64,000 nt of DNA. Origin: Heterobilharzia americana (taxonomy: Eukaryota > Platyhelminthes > Trematoda > Strigeidida > Schistosomatidae). The stretch covers positions 45,560,934 through 45,624,933 of the forward strand of contig OX104127.1 in assembly GCA_944470555.2 (NCBI GenBank), given 5' to 3'. The notes beneath the pieces are model-generated. The model was not told the origin of the DNA, did no database searches, and saw only the letters and a list, made by a program, of their open reading frames with translations. Both the position numbers and the translations under genes were made by a program. Positions 20,601 through 32,204 of this stretch are shown here, piece by piece. Numbering within the stretch: the first letter of the stretch is position 1; each line of letters starts with the position of its first letter.

Positions 20601-21290
20601 GCTCCAATCACCATCAACGAGAGAAACCTAGAGGAGGTAGCCTCTTTCACCTACCCGTCTAGGCAGCATCGTTTCAACTACAGGCGGTGCGGACGAGAAC
20701 GTCGAAGTCAGGATCGGAAAAGTAAGACGCATTCATTGACCTGAAACCAGTGTGGAGATCTTCTGCACTCCGCATAGAGAACAGGATCCGGATTTTCAAC
20801 ACCAATGTCAAGTCAGTGCTTCTATTTGGTTCAGGGACTTGGCACGTCACGAAAGGCATTTCCAACAACCTACAGGTAGGTATTCATCAACAACTGCCTA
20901 CGCTGGCTCGTTACTGAAGATCAGATGACCAGAGAGAATAAGCAGCAAGGAACTCTGGGAAGGAACCAACAAATCAAGAACTTATCGCTCAACAAATATG
21001 CAGAAGGGAGTGGAGATGGATTGGATTGGGCATACACTGAGAAGGCCGACTGGGGACATCACGCGCAAGGTCAGGGCATCGAGTGGAACCCAGATGGGGA
21101 GCGACGGGTTGGGCGTCCGAGGCGAGGGTGACATGGAGGAGATCGTGTGAGGAGGAGATGAGAGCTTGTGGGCAGTTGTGGAGCCAGGTTTAAAGGCTGC
21201 AGAGAACAGAGTGGAATGGAGACGTGCTACTGAAGCCCTATGTTCAACTAGGAACCCAAAGGAAAAATAATAATAATAATAATAACACAA
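20109..21290 (+). mobile_element. 5'-truncated RTE-clade non-LTR retrotransposon fragment
   Basis: It begins within the reverse transcriptase (HYGIPQTF, matching the intact copy near 63,961) and runs to a 3' end GAACCCAAAGGAAAA followed by an AAT-rich tail typical of RTE. Recognisable pieces are FLIVVDWIMQQTT, LDFAND, VEKTEVMKIPN and WIGHTLRRPTGDIT, in several frames. Motif C reads FAND (20387-20398) where FADD is expected. A CCA/CAA microsatellite lies at 20531-20600. It sits about 500 bases beyond the homeobox stop codon. Confidence 0.88.
20531..20600 (+). repeat. CCA to CAA microsatellite inside the RTE fragment
   Basis: Tandem CAC/CCA repeats pass directly into (CAA)n and in one frame would read poly-His then poly-Gln. 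The other RTE copies have only a short CCAACCAACAAC at this point, so the expansion arose after insertion here. Confidence 0.9.
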
Positions 21291-21369
21291 TAACAGTACT
21301 AGTATTTATTGTGATAGTAGTAGTAGTGTGGGCAGTTATTGCATGTGAGCATCAAAACACATTCTTACG

Positions 21370-22110
21370 GCCAAAATCCAATTATTTTGGCCTGGACGCG
21401 GGAAACCATTAAGCGGCGCCAATCTAACGCGAATCTGACAAGTTCCTGCGTTCTGCTGTATAGTTTCCGAAATTCCGCGAGTGACGCACAGTCAAAGGTT
21501 GGATCAACAATATAAAAATTACGGCTTGTGGTAAGTCAGTGGTAGATTCGTACAAAATTCTGTGGTACCATCAAAGCAACAGTAAGTTATATCGAAATTA
21601 CAAGAATATCTCAACAGTGCCATTGGGTAACTGTACAGTCCAAACGTTCTCGGGCACAAATACATACTCTACAGTAAACATTGGTTAAACAAATACAAAT
21701 GTTAAGTATCTGAGAATTAATAAGAATATTCCCGACAAAAGGGGATCAAAAGCTGTCTACCAGAATCAAATCAACAAATAAACTTTTCCAGTAGCCAGTC
21801 AAAAGATAAGCAGTCAAATCACAGCACAGCCTTAAGTTGAACCAAAACAAAATGTCAGGTGCAGTAAAACAACACGTTGTCAACAGTCCAGCGTCACATA
21901 ATAAGAAAGTGAAGCATTCATGATAAGTCTCAATCATACAAAGACAAATAGTGAGTGCAAAGTCAAAGAAGACAGTCAAATACCCAAATAACATTACATT
22001 GGCTAGGGTCAAAGACACAATATCCATAACGAGGGTGAAAATATTCAAATAAATGTCAATACTGTCAAATAGGGTAATCGGGAGGGATTTTCAGGTCATT
22101 TTTTCCGTTA
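21370..22110 (-). repeat. 3' LTR of the BEL/Pao element
   Basis: 741 bases. No difference from the copy at 27423-28163 was found in a base-by-base reading. The end at 21370 contains an inverted pair, GCCAAAAT and ATTTTGGC, that could form a hairpin. The 100-codon minus ORF repeated in both LTRs has no known domain and I do not call it a gene. Confidence 0.95.
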
Positions 22111-22559
22111 CGCCGGCCACCAAATTTCCCTCTAAACATACAAAACACCTCTCAGTGCCTTCAGTCGTGGCTCTCCCTACATAGCTGCCTCCATACTCTA
22201 TCCTTCTTTCACTCCCTCAAGAAGACAAAGCTTTCGTATGTCTCTTTTCAGGGTCCGTTCCCTCATGCGCACCATCACTGTTCTTGCTAGACCATCTCCA
22301 TCCTTCTCGCAAGTTTCGACCGCTCTCATAGGTTAGGAACCAAGTGGTGTTTTTTCAGAGGCCACAAGCACCACATTTCCTTTCTTGAAATGTCCTTTCT
22401 TTCCTAACCACTTTTGACGAGTTCGTGAGCATTGTAGATACTTTTTCATCCATCGGCGCTAAAATACATCGGCTAAGTAATAAACTTGTTTTCAACGTCT
22501 CACGTACTTATCGGCAATAGTGCCCTCCATAACTATTCCTGCACTATCTCTCAATAACA

Positions 22560-23441
22560 GTAAGCTATTGGGCATGAGAACCTATTTGTCTTTTGGGTCG
22601 GCAGTCATTGGGACAATAGGACGATTGTTCAAAACTGTTTCTATCTCCACAAAGTAGGTGGCTAAAGTATCATCATATACAGTCTGCTCTTTAGATATAA
22701 CCATCCGTAACCTGCGTATAGAACGAATCATTCTTCCCATATTCCACCTAGATGGCTCGCTGGCGGAGGGTTGAAACTCCATCGTATCCCCTTTGTCACT
22801 ATAGCATCGTTGATTCGACGCCTATCCCACACACTCACTAGTTGCCTTAGTTCAGAGATTGCTGCAACGAAGTTGGAACCCTTATCGCTATATCTCTGTA
22901 GGTGTTCCTCTTCTTCCTATGAACCTCATTACAGCCATTATGAAGGCGTCGGTGCCTAGGTTGAAAGCCACCTCTAAATGTATGGCTCGCGTCTGAAGAC
23001 AAGTAAACACACACCCGTACCTCTTTTTCTCTCTCCTTCCCTGGCGAACCATGAGTGGTCCAAAATAATCAATTCCCACCGACGAGAAGCAAAACCATCC
23101 TTTCTGCAAGCGACAGACTGGTAAGGCGGCCATCATCTGCTGACCCAGTGCAGCCTTCAATCGTCGACACTCTACCCACTTATCACACGTTTAAATGCAC
23201 TGATCCCCTTAATTATCCAATAGTTTTTTCGTAGAGTGACCAGGACTTATGAAGTACCAGTATGTTTTTCTATGATATGATAATGCTTCATGATCAGCTC
23301 TGTCACGAAGTGATATCTAGGGAGGATAACCGGATGCTTGAAGGTGGGGGGATAGTCAGGGTAGTTCAACCTCCCACCGACAGACCAATCTGTCAATAAG
23401 CATAGGTGACAACCTCGGTAACTCACCTTCTTCAATCTCAC
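22560..23441 (-). pseudogene. Integrase region of the BEL/Pao element
   Basis: The segment 23441-23247 holds the N-terminal part with His and Cys residues. The segment 23160-22888 holds VGIDYFGPLMV, RYGCVFTCLQTRAIHLEVA and DAFIMAVMRF, the catalytic core around the first Asp. After a frame change the minus strand reads SNFVAAISEL then NPPPASHLGGIWE near 22890-22735, followed by 22782-22582 with ETVLNNRP. The DDE triad is split among frames. Confidence 0.88.
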
Positions 23442-23616
23442 AACTACCCTTTTCTGGGAGTTCGTTTATTAATCCCCCATGCATCTCCTATTGTACCATG
23501 CATAATACCTCATGTTTAGTAGCTTCCAGTTCATCGGCTGTTAGATAGCCAACATTCAATAACACACCTTGGCGACGGGAATACATAACAGATACATAGA
23601 CTACATATCTTTTGAG

Positions 23617-24325
23617 TCAGGCGACAGCTGTAATCAACCTTACCCAGTCCGAATGATATGCCAAAATCGGATCAACAGTGAGCTCGTTAACACTTGTGTT
23701 TGTTCGAACCAACCTTTTGAATTCGACATTTTTCGGTGATTCCTTCCAGCAGAAGTCTATAGGGCTTGAAAACTCTCGGGTTTTTGGAAGTGGGGGACCC
23801 TGAATCCAAGACTCTAAATCATGCGATCTTCGTATACCTCTTGCGGTCCAATCTGTAGGATTCTCTTCAAATTTAATGAACTCCCACTGACTAAGGAATG
23901 AATACTGGTGAATGATGGCTAGACGGTTGGCCGCAAATGTACTATACCGACTCTCTGTATTTCTAATATAGTACAGAACAATCATAGAATCTGTCCAAAA
24001 ACAGATCCTGTCAAAGTTATTCGGGAGGTCCTTCCTCAAAATATCACTCATTCGGACACTCAGTGCTGCCACAGCTAACTCTAATCTCGGCACTGCCACA
24101 GTTTTCAGAGGGGCAACCAGGGATTTGTCATACAGCATTATGCTATATGGTGGTGTTTTTTGGAACGCTGCACGAATAAGCCACCGCTCCATAACCAGAT
24201 TCAGACGCGTCGCAAAACAAGTGCAACTCAACCTCGCTTATCTCACTCTTATCCTCCTTCTTGAAACTTCTGGGTACGGAGATCTGTCCAATATTCTTCA
24301 TTAACCTCATCCAATCCATCCACAC
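23617..24325 (-). pseudogene. RNase H region of the BEL/Pao element
   Basis: HLFCDASESGYGAVAY (start of RNase H), VPRLELAVAALSVR, FWTDSMIVLYYI and ENPTDWTARG follow in order. The first lies in a different frame (24325-24143) from the rest (24231-23617). Confidence 0.88.
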
Positions 24326-24382
24326 AGATAGGTCATTAGAACTCAGGGGTGTATCCCGACCAGTATGAGATATGCAAAGACT

Positions 24383-25704
24383 CTACAATAGCTGCTTGGC
24401 TGGAAGACAAACTGGGGCGATCAGACCTAGTGGTTCAAAAAGAGCTGAGACGGTGGATAGTAATCCTCTCCTCGTGAAGGGTTTTTCATCGGGTTCAAAT
24501 CGGAACTTAAAAACACGCGTGGTGTCCCACCCCGAACCTAGGGTTCTATGGGTTGAGCCTTGACTAAATCGAAAGTCAACTGAGGTCTCTATGTTGCTTG
24601 GACTAGGAAGAACTGCTGTCACTACCTCTAAGTCAATCAGTCACTTCTTAAATCTGAAACACCACGTAACATCAACTCGCCTAACTCTTTCATGAATGTT
24701 TTCGCCTCTTCATGGCTTGCAAAGGACACTAGGTAATCATCGACATAAAAATTGTGCTCCACTGCTTCCACCACATAGCTATCATAATCGTTGGCATACG
24801 TCTCGGCAGTCTTGGCCATTGCGAAATGCGCACAAAATGGTGAGGGCACTGCACCGAATGGGTGTGACGTCATTTGATATTCAACAGGTTCCTTCGAGTA
24901 ATCACTCTGAGGTCACCAGAGGAACCGCAGAGCACCATATTCAAACTGTGGGACTTTCACCTGCATAAACATTTCCTCCGCGTCGACAGCCAAGGCAATC
25001 GTTTCTTTGAGGAAGCTCAATAATACACCGGCCGCATCCGCTGTCACATCTGGTCCATGATACAGAAGGTCATTTAAAGAAGTTCCGGACAGTTTGACTG
25101 CACAGTCCAGTACAACTCGAACCCTCTCCGGCTTCCTGGGGTTAAACACAGCATGATGAGACAAATACAATCGTGGGCGGTAGCCAGGATTAAGCTGCGG
25201 CTCAGGAACTACTGTTGCATATCCCTTTCTGGTGGTCTCTTGCATGGTGCTAGTGTAGCTTTCGCGAAGGCTTTCAGAGGATATTAGCCTACGTTTCAAA
25301 CTCTCTAAACGTCGCCTGGCTACTTCGCACTTGCCATACGCAATCTTGAACTTCACTTTCCAGAGCAAAGGGACAACAAAATGTCCATTGTCCCAATAAG
25401 TATCTCGCTCCACTATGTTCACAGCGGCCAAGTCATAGAGCGATAGCGGCTTATCTCCTGAGTACAAATCACTGAACTCATAATCGTAAATTCTCCTCCA
25501 CTGGCCGATTAATAAATCTGACAGAGACATCCAATTCACAACCCTCTCCCTGTGCTCATGAAAGCTTGTCAGACCGAACACAACCCAACCCAACAATGTT
25601 CTCACGGCATATGGGCTTTTTCTGCCCTCTAACCTCTGATCCGGAACCCAGTGAGCTTCGAGTACATCGCAATCAATGAGCAGCAAAACTTCCCCGTCTT
25701 CCAC
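24383..25704 (-). pseudogene. Reverse transcriptase region of the BEL/Pao element
   Basis: The longest open segment is 25704-24913 (263 codons), with LSHHAVFNPRKPERVRVVLD, SGTSLNDLLYHGPD and a motif-A-like AVDAEEMFMQV. A new frame at 24873-24637 carries FYVDDYLVSF, the catalytic YVDD. The segment 24622-24383 carries the connection region (ALFEPLGLIAPV). At least two frame changes separate these parts. Confidence 0.9.
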
Positions 25705-25744
25705 CTCTGTCCAGGGTATGTCGCTTTATAATACTTTCTCGCAT

Positions 25745-26236
25745 CTACCTTTTGGGTCTCCGTACTGGGAGATCTCTTGCCACAATTGCCCGATCTATAA
25801 GTATACGTTCGTTTCCGTCTAGTGAATAAACTTCAAAAGGCTTGCTGGCTGAGCTCGCCAAGCTACTTCCGCTAAAAGTTTTGATGGTAGTCTTTGTGCC
25901 GTCAGTCGACAATCCTAGAAGTTGCAAAATATATTTCGTGATCAAAGTTGTATCAGAGCCATCGTCCAAGAAAGTATATCCGCAAACCTCTTTATTACCG
26001 TGCGTTACGCGTACGGGGAGTAAATCCAAACACACGCTTTCTCTGAGAGACTCGGTACATCCACAACTACTTTCCTCCAGTTGTTTGCTTACGGCATGGT
26101 GGGTTTTCTTATATAGGTGGGTGTGATGGGACGCTCTACAATCTTTCAGACGGCACGCCCTATGAGTTTTACATTCTACGGAATTGTGACCTTTTTTAAG
26201 ACAAGAAAAACAAAAACCAGTTTCTTTAGCTCTTGG
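25745..26236 (-). pseudogene. Zinc knuckle and aspartic protease of the BEL/Pao element
   Basis: Upstream on the minus strand (about 26236-26120) is a Cys/His-rich stretch (CFSCLKKGHNSVEC) typical of BEL/Pao nucleocapsid knuckles. The segment 26035-25745 has LLPVRV and FLDDGSDTTLI, the aspartic protease active-site region. BEL/Pao elements usually have D-S/N-G-S at this site; here it reads DDGS. Confidence 0.8.
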
Positions 26237-27434
26237 TCATCTCTCATCCACTGGAACTAGGAATGTGGCAGATTTTGTGACTACGTGGCTTCTTCTACAA
26301 ATTATACATGAAGATTTCAAATCTTCCCCAGCAGGCACTAACTGTTGCGTGTAATATGTTATTTTACTGCTTGGTCGTCGACTGCTTGTTGCCAACTGTC
26401 CGAACCCACATAACAAGATGCTTACACGTGCTGACACAAACTGCGTCAACTCTGCGAAAGTGGGTTCTTGTTTGTTCTCGATTAAGTTTTCGACAGTCTC
26501 TGACCATTTCATCTGTAACATAGGGGCAATTTCTTTACAATACCTTCCAGGGTTCTGAAAGAGTTAAGGTCTGAGGTATAGTCCTTTTTTAGAGCTATGG
26601 AGCAATTTTTCATTTTGATGTCCAACCTCGACATAGCCTCAGCATCATTTTGTTCTATGTCAGAACATTGTATCAAATCTTGCAGTAAGGCCCGGCTAAC
26701 TTCATGGGTCCTTCTGAACAAACGTTTAAGCATGTCTCGCGCCCTGCTGCAACAGGTGAACGATGGTGACATAATGCATTTCTCTGTAGCCTCCCTAGCC
26801 TTAATTTTACAGTAATGCAACAAGTATGACAACCTCTGTCAATCGTCATCAACCTTGGAGACAACGTAAAGCTCAAACTGCCTCATAAACTTCCAGTATT
26901 TGGCTACGTGTCCATCAAAGCTGCATAAATCTACCTTTGGCAATTATGGCCGACATTAACACAGGATAAGTAGTAGCAATCTTCTGGTTCTCTGAGCTGC
27001 CTATCTGGCAAGTCATTTCGGGAGCAAGCCTGTTGTGAGGGTCAGTACCAGGACAAACTGATTCATAATATCATCATCTAACGAGAAAGTGTCACTCAAC
27101 CCCTTTCACATCTGATAAGTTCATTTCTTTATGCAAACGTAGCCTTTCCTGTCTTTGTTTAGCCTTGAATTCACGAAGCTCTAACTCTTGCCTTTCATCC
27201 AACTGTCGTGCCTTCAATTCGGCAGAGGTCGTACTAGAGCTGGCCCTACTACAGTGAATAACTACCATCATTGGAGCCACGACATAAAAAAGCATCAAGA
27301 GGGACTTGCCTTGCATCTGGAGGTGAATCCATCAACATGTCACCTCTGTCCAGAACTGACTCGAGGAACACCTTCTTACGCTTGCCAGGTACAACAATTA
27401 CGGTTTGTTGAGTACTATAACAGCCAAAATCCAA
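26237..27434 (-). pseudogene. gag-like region of the BEL/Pao element
   Basis: It is read in pieces (27434-27249, 27316-27092, 26876-26509, 26521-26237), so several frame changes are present. A charged coiled-coil-like segment rich in Glu, Arg, Lys and Gln (LKARQLDERQELELREF) lies near 27,150-27,230, as is common in BEL/Pao Gag. No single frame gives a full Gag. Confidence 0.7.
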
Positions 27435-28163
27435 TTATTTTGGCCTGGACGCGGGAAACCATTAAGCGGCGCCAATCTAACGCGAATCTGACAAGTTCCT
27501 GCGTTCTGCTGTATAGTTTCCGAAATTCCGCGAGTGACGCACAGTCAAAGGTTGGATCAACAATATAAAAATTACGGCTTGTGGTAAGTCAGTGGTAGAT
27601 TCGTACAAAATTCTGTGGTACCATCAAAGCAACAGTAAGTTATATCGAAATTACAAGAATATCTCAACAGTGCCATTGGGTAACTGTACAGTCCAAACGT
27701 TCTCGGGCACAAATACATACTCTACAGTAAACATTGGTTAAACAAATACAAATGTTAAGTATCTGAGAATTAATAAGAATATTCCCGACAAAAGGGGATC
27801 AAAAGCTGTCTACCAGAATCAAATCAACAAATAAACTTTTCCAGTAGCCAGTCAAAAGATAAGCAGTCAAATCACAGCACAGCCTTAAGTTGAACCAAAA
27901 CAAAATGTCAGGTGCAGTAAAACAACACGTTGTCAACAGTCCAGCGTCACATAATAAGAAAGTGAAGCATTCATGATAAGTCTCAATCATACAAAGACAA
28001 ATAGTGAGTGCAAAGTCAAAGAAGACAGTCAAATACCCAAATAACATTACATTGGCTAGGGTCAAAGACACAATATCCATAACGAGGGTGAAAATATTCA
28101 AATAAATGTCAATACTGTCAAATAGGGTAATCGGGAGGGATTTTCAGGTCATTTTTTCCGTTA
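27423..28163 (-). repeat. 5' LTR of the BEL/Pao element
   Basis: 741 bases, reading the same as 21370-22110. It should hold the promoter for the element on the minus strand. A primer-binding site next to it was not identified with confidence. Confidence 0.95.
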
Positions 28164-28334
28164 TATGCAGTTCAGTTTGGTAAAAAGATATGGTTTGAAC
28201 CATTTTAACAATATGTTTGTATGATAAAATTGAAGCTTTGAGTAAATTTGTGATTCAATATTCGCTACTTTTTTACCTCCTTATATTCAGAAGGTTTCAA
28301 CGCACAGTACCTAAATTATACAACGAAAAATATA

Positions 28335-28625
28335 TAAATTTTGAGGGAGTTGTGGGGATTTGGAAATATTTCAAGTTGTTATTCATCGTATACTGACATC
28401 AGTTGGAGTACCAAAGGAAACCTGGGAGTACTGGACAGCTGTTTCGTCTTAGTATGGGACTCCTCGTCAGTGCGCACCCACGACTCCGCCAGGGATTAAA
28501 CCCGCGACCTCCAGGTCGCACTGCTGAGGAGTCCCATACTAGGGCGAAACAGCTGTCCAGTTCTCCCAGTTTTCCTTTGTTCCTCCAACTGATGTCAGTT
28601 TACGATGAATAACAACTTGTAATAA
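28335..28625. mobile_element. Head-to-head inverted pair of family 3 short elements
   Basis: The minus-strand half is 28335-28490 (tail, hammerhead, part of the tRNA-like head) and the plus-strand half is 28517-28625 (hammerhead and tail). The arms 28374-28475 and 28517-28619 are reverse complements with few mismatches, separated by about 42 bases, so a transcript could fold back on itself. The box B remnant (GGTTTAATCC on minus) is in the centre. Confidence 0.88.
28518..28563 (+). ncRNA. Hammerhead ribozyme, family 3, intact core
   Basis: Stem I 5' arm GCACTG, core CTGAGGA (fits CUGANGA), stem II GTCC/GGGC with loop, GAAA, stem III ACAG/CTGT, cleavage triplet GTC, and stem I 3' arm CAGTTC (one mismatch). 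All conserved core bases are present. Stem III is a perfect palindrome with no loop, so it would pair better between two molecules than within one. Confidence 0.75.
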
Positions 28626-28639
28626 TATATAAGCCAAGT

Positions 28640-30530
28640 TATGAGGTCAACTGTATTTCACTTACCTCTATATTGTTTTAGTTTAGTGTGACACAAAATG
28701 GAAGATCACGCAGACATTATGAAATAATGTTTGTGTGTTTATGTTTATGAACGCTTGAGAAGTAAAGATTCCACTTTGGGTGGCCATTTGATTCCTAGGA
28801 AAAAGAAAAGGGCGGTAAGATGATAGGTGTATTGTAACGTCAGATTAAATTTCAGTTATCTTTATAAACCTTAATTGTTCCAGGCCTTTCTAGAAGAATA
28901 ACTATCTGTTACTGGTCCTCTCCCTTCAACCAGTCTGATGTTTCCGAATATGTATTCTCAAAAATTCAGATTATCTTGATTGATTGTGAAGGAAGTCAGG
29001 GATTTTAGGCTTCTTTGAAGGATTTAGACGGAAATATTAAGCATCATTGAAGTCTGAATTCTTCTCATTTCAGCAATCAAGTAAATGGAAGAACTGAAGA
29101 GATTACTATATTAAAAACAAATTAAGCGGATAAGTCAAGACTGATCTATAAGAGCAGCTCCATTTCTAACACAAGTTAAGTCACACTCATGAATTAACAG
29201 TATGTTTCCATCTGGAAATTAGTATTACTTTGACCTGCTGCCTTGAAAAGCTGTCGACAGAATTTGACTTCAGAGCTTCATTATTGACTTCTGGTTGAAG
29301 TTCGTCATGTACAGTGTTAGTCATCCATTCAGTCAGTACCAACATGAGATCTACTTAGTGATTGAATTTGCCAAACCTCGTATCACCACATCAAGGTTGA
29401 AAGCGTCAGGATGAAAGACAGAGGAGTAAGGGAGAACGTAACCAAAACTGGTGGAAAGTAGTGGAAAGATAAAGAGAGAGAAGTACATAGTAATGCAATT
29501 CGGCATGACGTTTAAGATGAAGATAATGTATAGAGGCATCTGGCCTACTGATATGGATCTCCAGTTATATTGTCTAAAGTCTCAAACCACTAATAAATGC
29601 ACTTCTCTTTTCTATGTTTAGTTCGCTAGCATTTCAGTCATGTTAAAAAGATTACCTCCAACACTTTCGTTCATAATATTTAAATGATATATGAAACTGG
29701 CTGGTAATGGGATTCAGCATGGATGTTTCGTTCTAATCGGGATTCGTCAACTGAATCCATGTGCATACAAGCTGGCATGATAACTGAGGCTAAAACTATG
29801 GAATTATCCATTAGACCGATGGGTTGAAGTAACCACTTTCTATACAAACTGTAACTTGTTAACTGTATACAGGTGACTGTATTTTCCGATGGGTGGAGTA
29901 AAAGCTGCTGCTAAATTAGACAGGTTGTTATATTTCGATATTCATCAAGCTATTATTAGAAGTTAAGATTAATTAACAGCTGTTTGGTCGTGATCTAGGT
30001 CACTTTAGAAATTAAACTCATAAACCCTTCCATAATTACATCTAGGTAATATACTGAACATGTAAGCCTCCATAGTAATGGGATTGACAATTCAGCTAAA
30101 CGTTTGCAAAGATTTTGAGTAACACTGAGTAAAATTCCACTTTCAGTATCTCACATATCTTTGTTAGACTTACAGTATGCAAACAGGAGCATCGGTAATT
30201 CGTTAATTAACAATAGGTGGGTGCTTATGTAATCATGATTTAATTATCTATTCAAGGAATATGGGAAAGTTTACTTAGAAAGGAATAAGCGACACTATGT
30301 GTTATCGAGAAGTGGATGGGTTCTTCTTTGTACTACAAAGCAATATTGATGTCTCGATTTCATCTAGGAAGTATTGAAGGATCAGATGTACTCATATAGT
30401 AGCTGTTCCTAAATTCAGTTGAGTATATTTAAAAACTGTAGTAGTCATGGAAAAGATCTGCAGCGTTGGGTATGGAAAATGGTGGTTTGGTGTTCTCTGA
30501 GCTTCGATATTTTATCTTGAACGTTTCATC
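28640..30530. other. No recognisable gene
   Basis: AT-rich sequence with short, domain-free ORFs in both strands. I see no transposon protein fragments, tRNA-like boxes or ribozyme cores. Confidence 0.5.
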
Positions 30531-30536
30531 GGTGAC

Positions 30537-30960
30537 CTGAAGTCAATAAACAAATCCCCACAATTCTCCAAATTGAATTAATCTACCCTATTGGTGACTA
30601 GCTTACAGAGGTGATTCCCAAAGTTCCAGTGAGAATTCGTAACTCGTGGGACCACTCAGTTTGAGAATGAAGACAGTTACTCATCCACTGCATTGGGTGG
30701 CGGTCATGCTATGTCGTGAACTGAAAGAAGTAGGAAATATGGACCATTAGATTCTGAACCGGTGGCTTGGTGGTGACGTGCTGGCCACGGAACCTGAAGG
30801 TCCCGGGTTCGACACCTGGGCGTTGGGGTCAAGGGTGCGTACTGCTGAGAAGTCCCACAATAGGACGAAACCGCTGTCTAGTGCTGTTTTAATCTTACTA
30901 GTTGTCATGAATGATCTCTATCAACTCACCCTAAAGTTCGGAGGTCATGGATCTATCAGT
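30537..30960 (+). mobile_element. Short element, family 3, longer copy
   Basis: It includes the upstream module (AAATCCCCACAATTCTCC, then CATTGGGTGGCGGTCATGC), the tRNA-like head (GGTGGCTTGGTGGTGACGTG, box B GGTTCGACACC), and a hammerhead at about 30837-30884 with core CTGAGAA, GAAA and GTC. The G8-to-A change should abolish cleavage. The copy is useful for defining the full-length unit together with 56,280-56,665. Confidence 0.82.
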
Positions 30961-31019
30961 CAAGGAGATAATAAGTATGTAGTAATGATGTATTCTGCAA
31001 TAGCAAGAAAGACAAGTTA

Positions 31020-31640
31020 AGCATTTTTCGGTTTCTTAATGATTTTCCAACGTACTGAGAACTTTAATGTTATCTTTTGTACCTCAAGTCTTCACTTTTT
31101 CTGTCTATCAGTAGAGAAATGTTGATTATTAGGATAGATTCTTCAATCCCCTTTCTACCTTTCTAAGGTGATTTCCCACTTGAAAATTACAGAAATAGAG
31201 GGTGTGTGGCAGAAATAAAGTATGATCATTTGCCTAAGCAATCGGTTAATGCATGATCTCTGTGTCGGAAGTTCACAGTGTCAATGTTCCAGGTGTGAAA
31301 TACAACTTTCAAACTCTTAATCTAGTATTCAGCAGACTTTATGATATCATTGGTAAGAAGCGTGACTGAATCATTCTATCTCTATTGTACCTACTTCTTT
31401 TACCTGGATAGATTGGTTGATAAAAAGTTTGGGTTAACTCTTTTCTCCCTTTGGTTGAACACAAATTCAATGGATAACTTTCTCAACTTTATAAAACATA
31501 CATTCTGTAGCGTTAGGATTTCAGAATGATTACAGTACAAAAGTGTGTCATATTGGCAGGGATGATATGTAGCTGGAAGTAATTACGTGTCCTGGGCAAG
31601 CATACATATGCAAACATCTCATACCATAGATCTTGATAAA
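31020..31640. other. No recognisable gene
   Basis: AT-rich sequence; the ORF at 31341-31529 has no recognisable domain. Confidence 0.45.
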
Positions 31641-31647
31641 AAGATTA

Positions 31648-31745
31648 ATGATGGATGGTGGCTAGCAGTGAAACCCAGGACGTGCGTTTCGTCCTATTTG
31701 GGACTCGTTAGCTAGCAACAACATTAATTGCTACAGATTGTTTAA
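31648..31745 (-). mobile_element. Short element, family 1, truncated
   Basis: On the minus strand a hammerhead with core CTAACGA (G5 to A), stem II GTCC/GGAC, GAAA, and ACGTC followed by CTGGGTTTCACTGCTAGCC. The tRNA-like head is missing. Confidence 0.75.
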
Positions 31746-32024
31746 AAAGTAGAAGATGGGATATTTCGACAGTATGTATGTGTGTGTATTGGTTTCCTTA
31801 GCAAAAAGGAAGAAATTGGAGTAAGTAATTTCAGAAAACTGAGGTATTTATGATACAGATTTCACTATGCTAACTGAGAAAATCAAGTGATGATGTAATT
31901 ACTACATTCATTGGCGAAATCAACTCTTTTTTGGCCGAAATATGATCACAGGAGGACAAAGTATACCTAATGATGGTAATTTCTGCAACGAGATGATAAC
32001 TGGTGTTGAAAGTAAAGCTTGAAT

Positions 32025-32115
32025 AGTGGTGTAAATTCGAACCGGTGACCTCTGGGTTGTCAGTCTAATAACATACTGACTAAAGTGCAAGTGTAAAGGT
32101 TTTGAATTCTCTCCT
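32025..32115 (-). pseudogene. tRNA-like SINE head, degenerate
   Basis: The minus strand reads a box A-like TTTAGTCAGTATG and a box B CGGTTCGAATTTAC at tRNA spacing. No ribozyme is seen next to it. The surrounding 31,745-32,200 otherwise shows nothing. Confidence 0.5.
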
Positions 32116-32204
32116 AACATCATTATTACTACTACTGACAACTGTGTTACTTAGACTTAGTTCGTCCCCTTCTATGTCAGCTAAAGTTGGCTTGTAAAAT
32201 GTTT

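Larger units (their letters stand above)
21370..28163 (-). mobile_element. BEL/Pao LTR retrotransposon (Sinbad/Saci-1-like), frame-broken
   Basis: The element is 6.8 kb on the minus strand with two 741-base LTRs. Order from the 5' LTR: gag, zinc knuckles, aspartic protease, reverse transcriptase, RNase H, integrase, 3' LTR, the BEL/Pao order. No envelope-like ORF is seen. The interior is split into at least ten frame segments. A purine-rich AGAGGGAAA (22125-22133, minus) near the 3' LTR could be the polypurine tract. No clean target-site duplication is visible (TTACG at left, TATGC at right). Assignment rests on protein similarity recognised by eye; the named subfamily is less certain than the BEL/Pao class. 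Confidence 0.92.

Noticed and set aside
21746..22048. 100-codon ORF present in both LTRs as a gene
   Set aside because: It is inside LTR sequence, has no domain, and is duplicated only because the LTR is.
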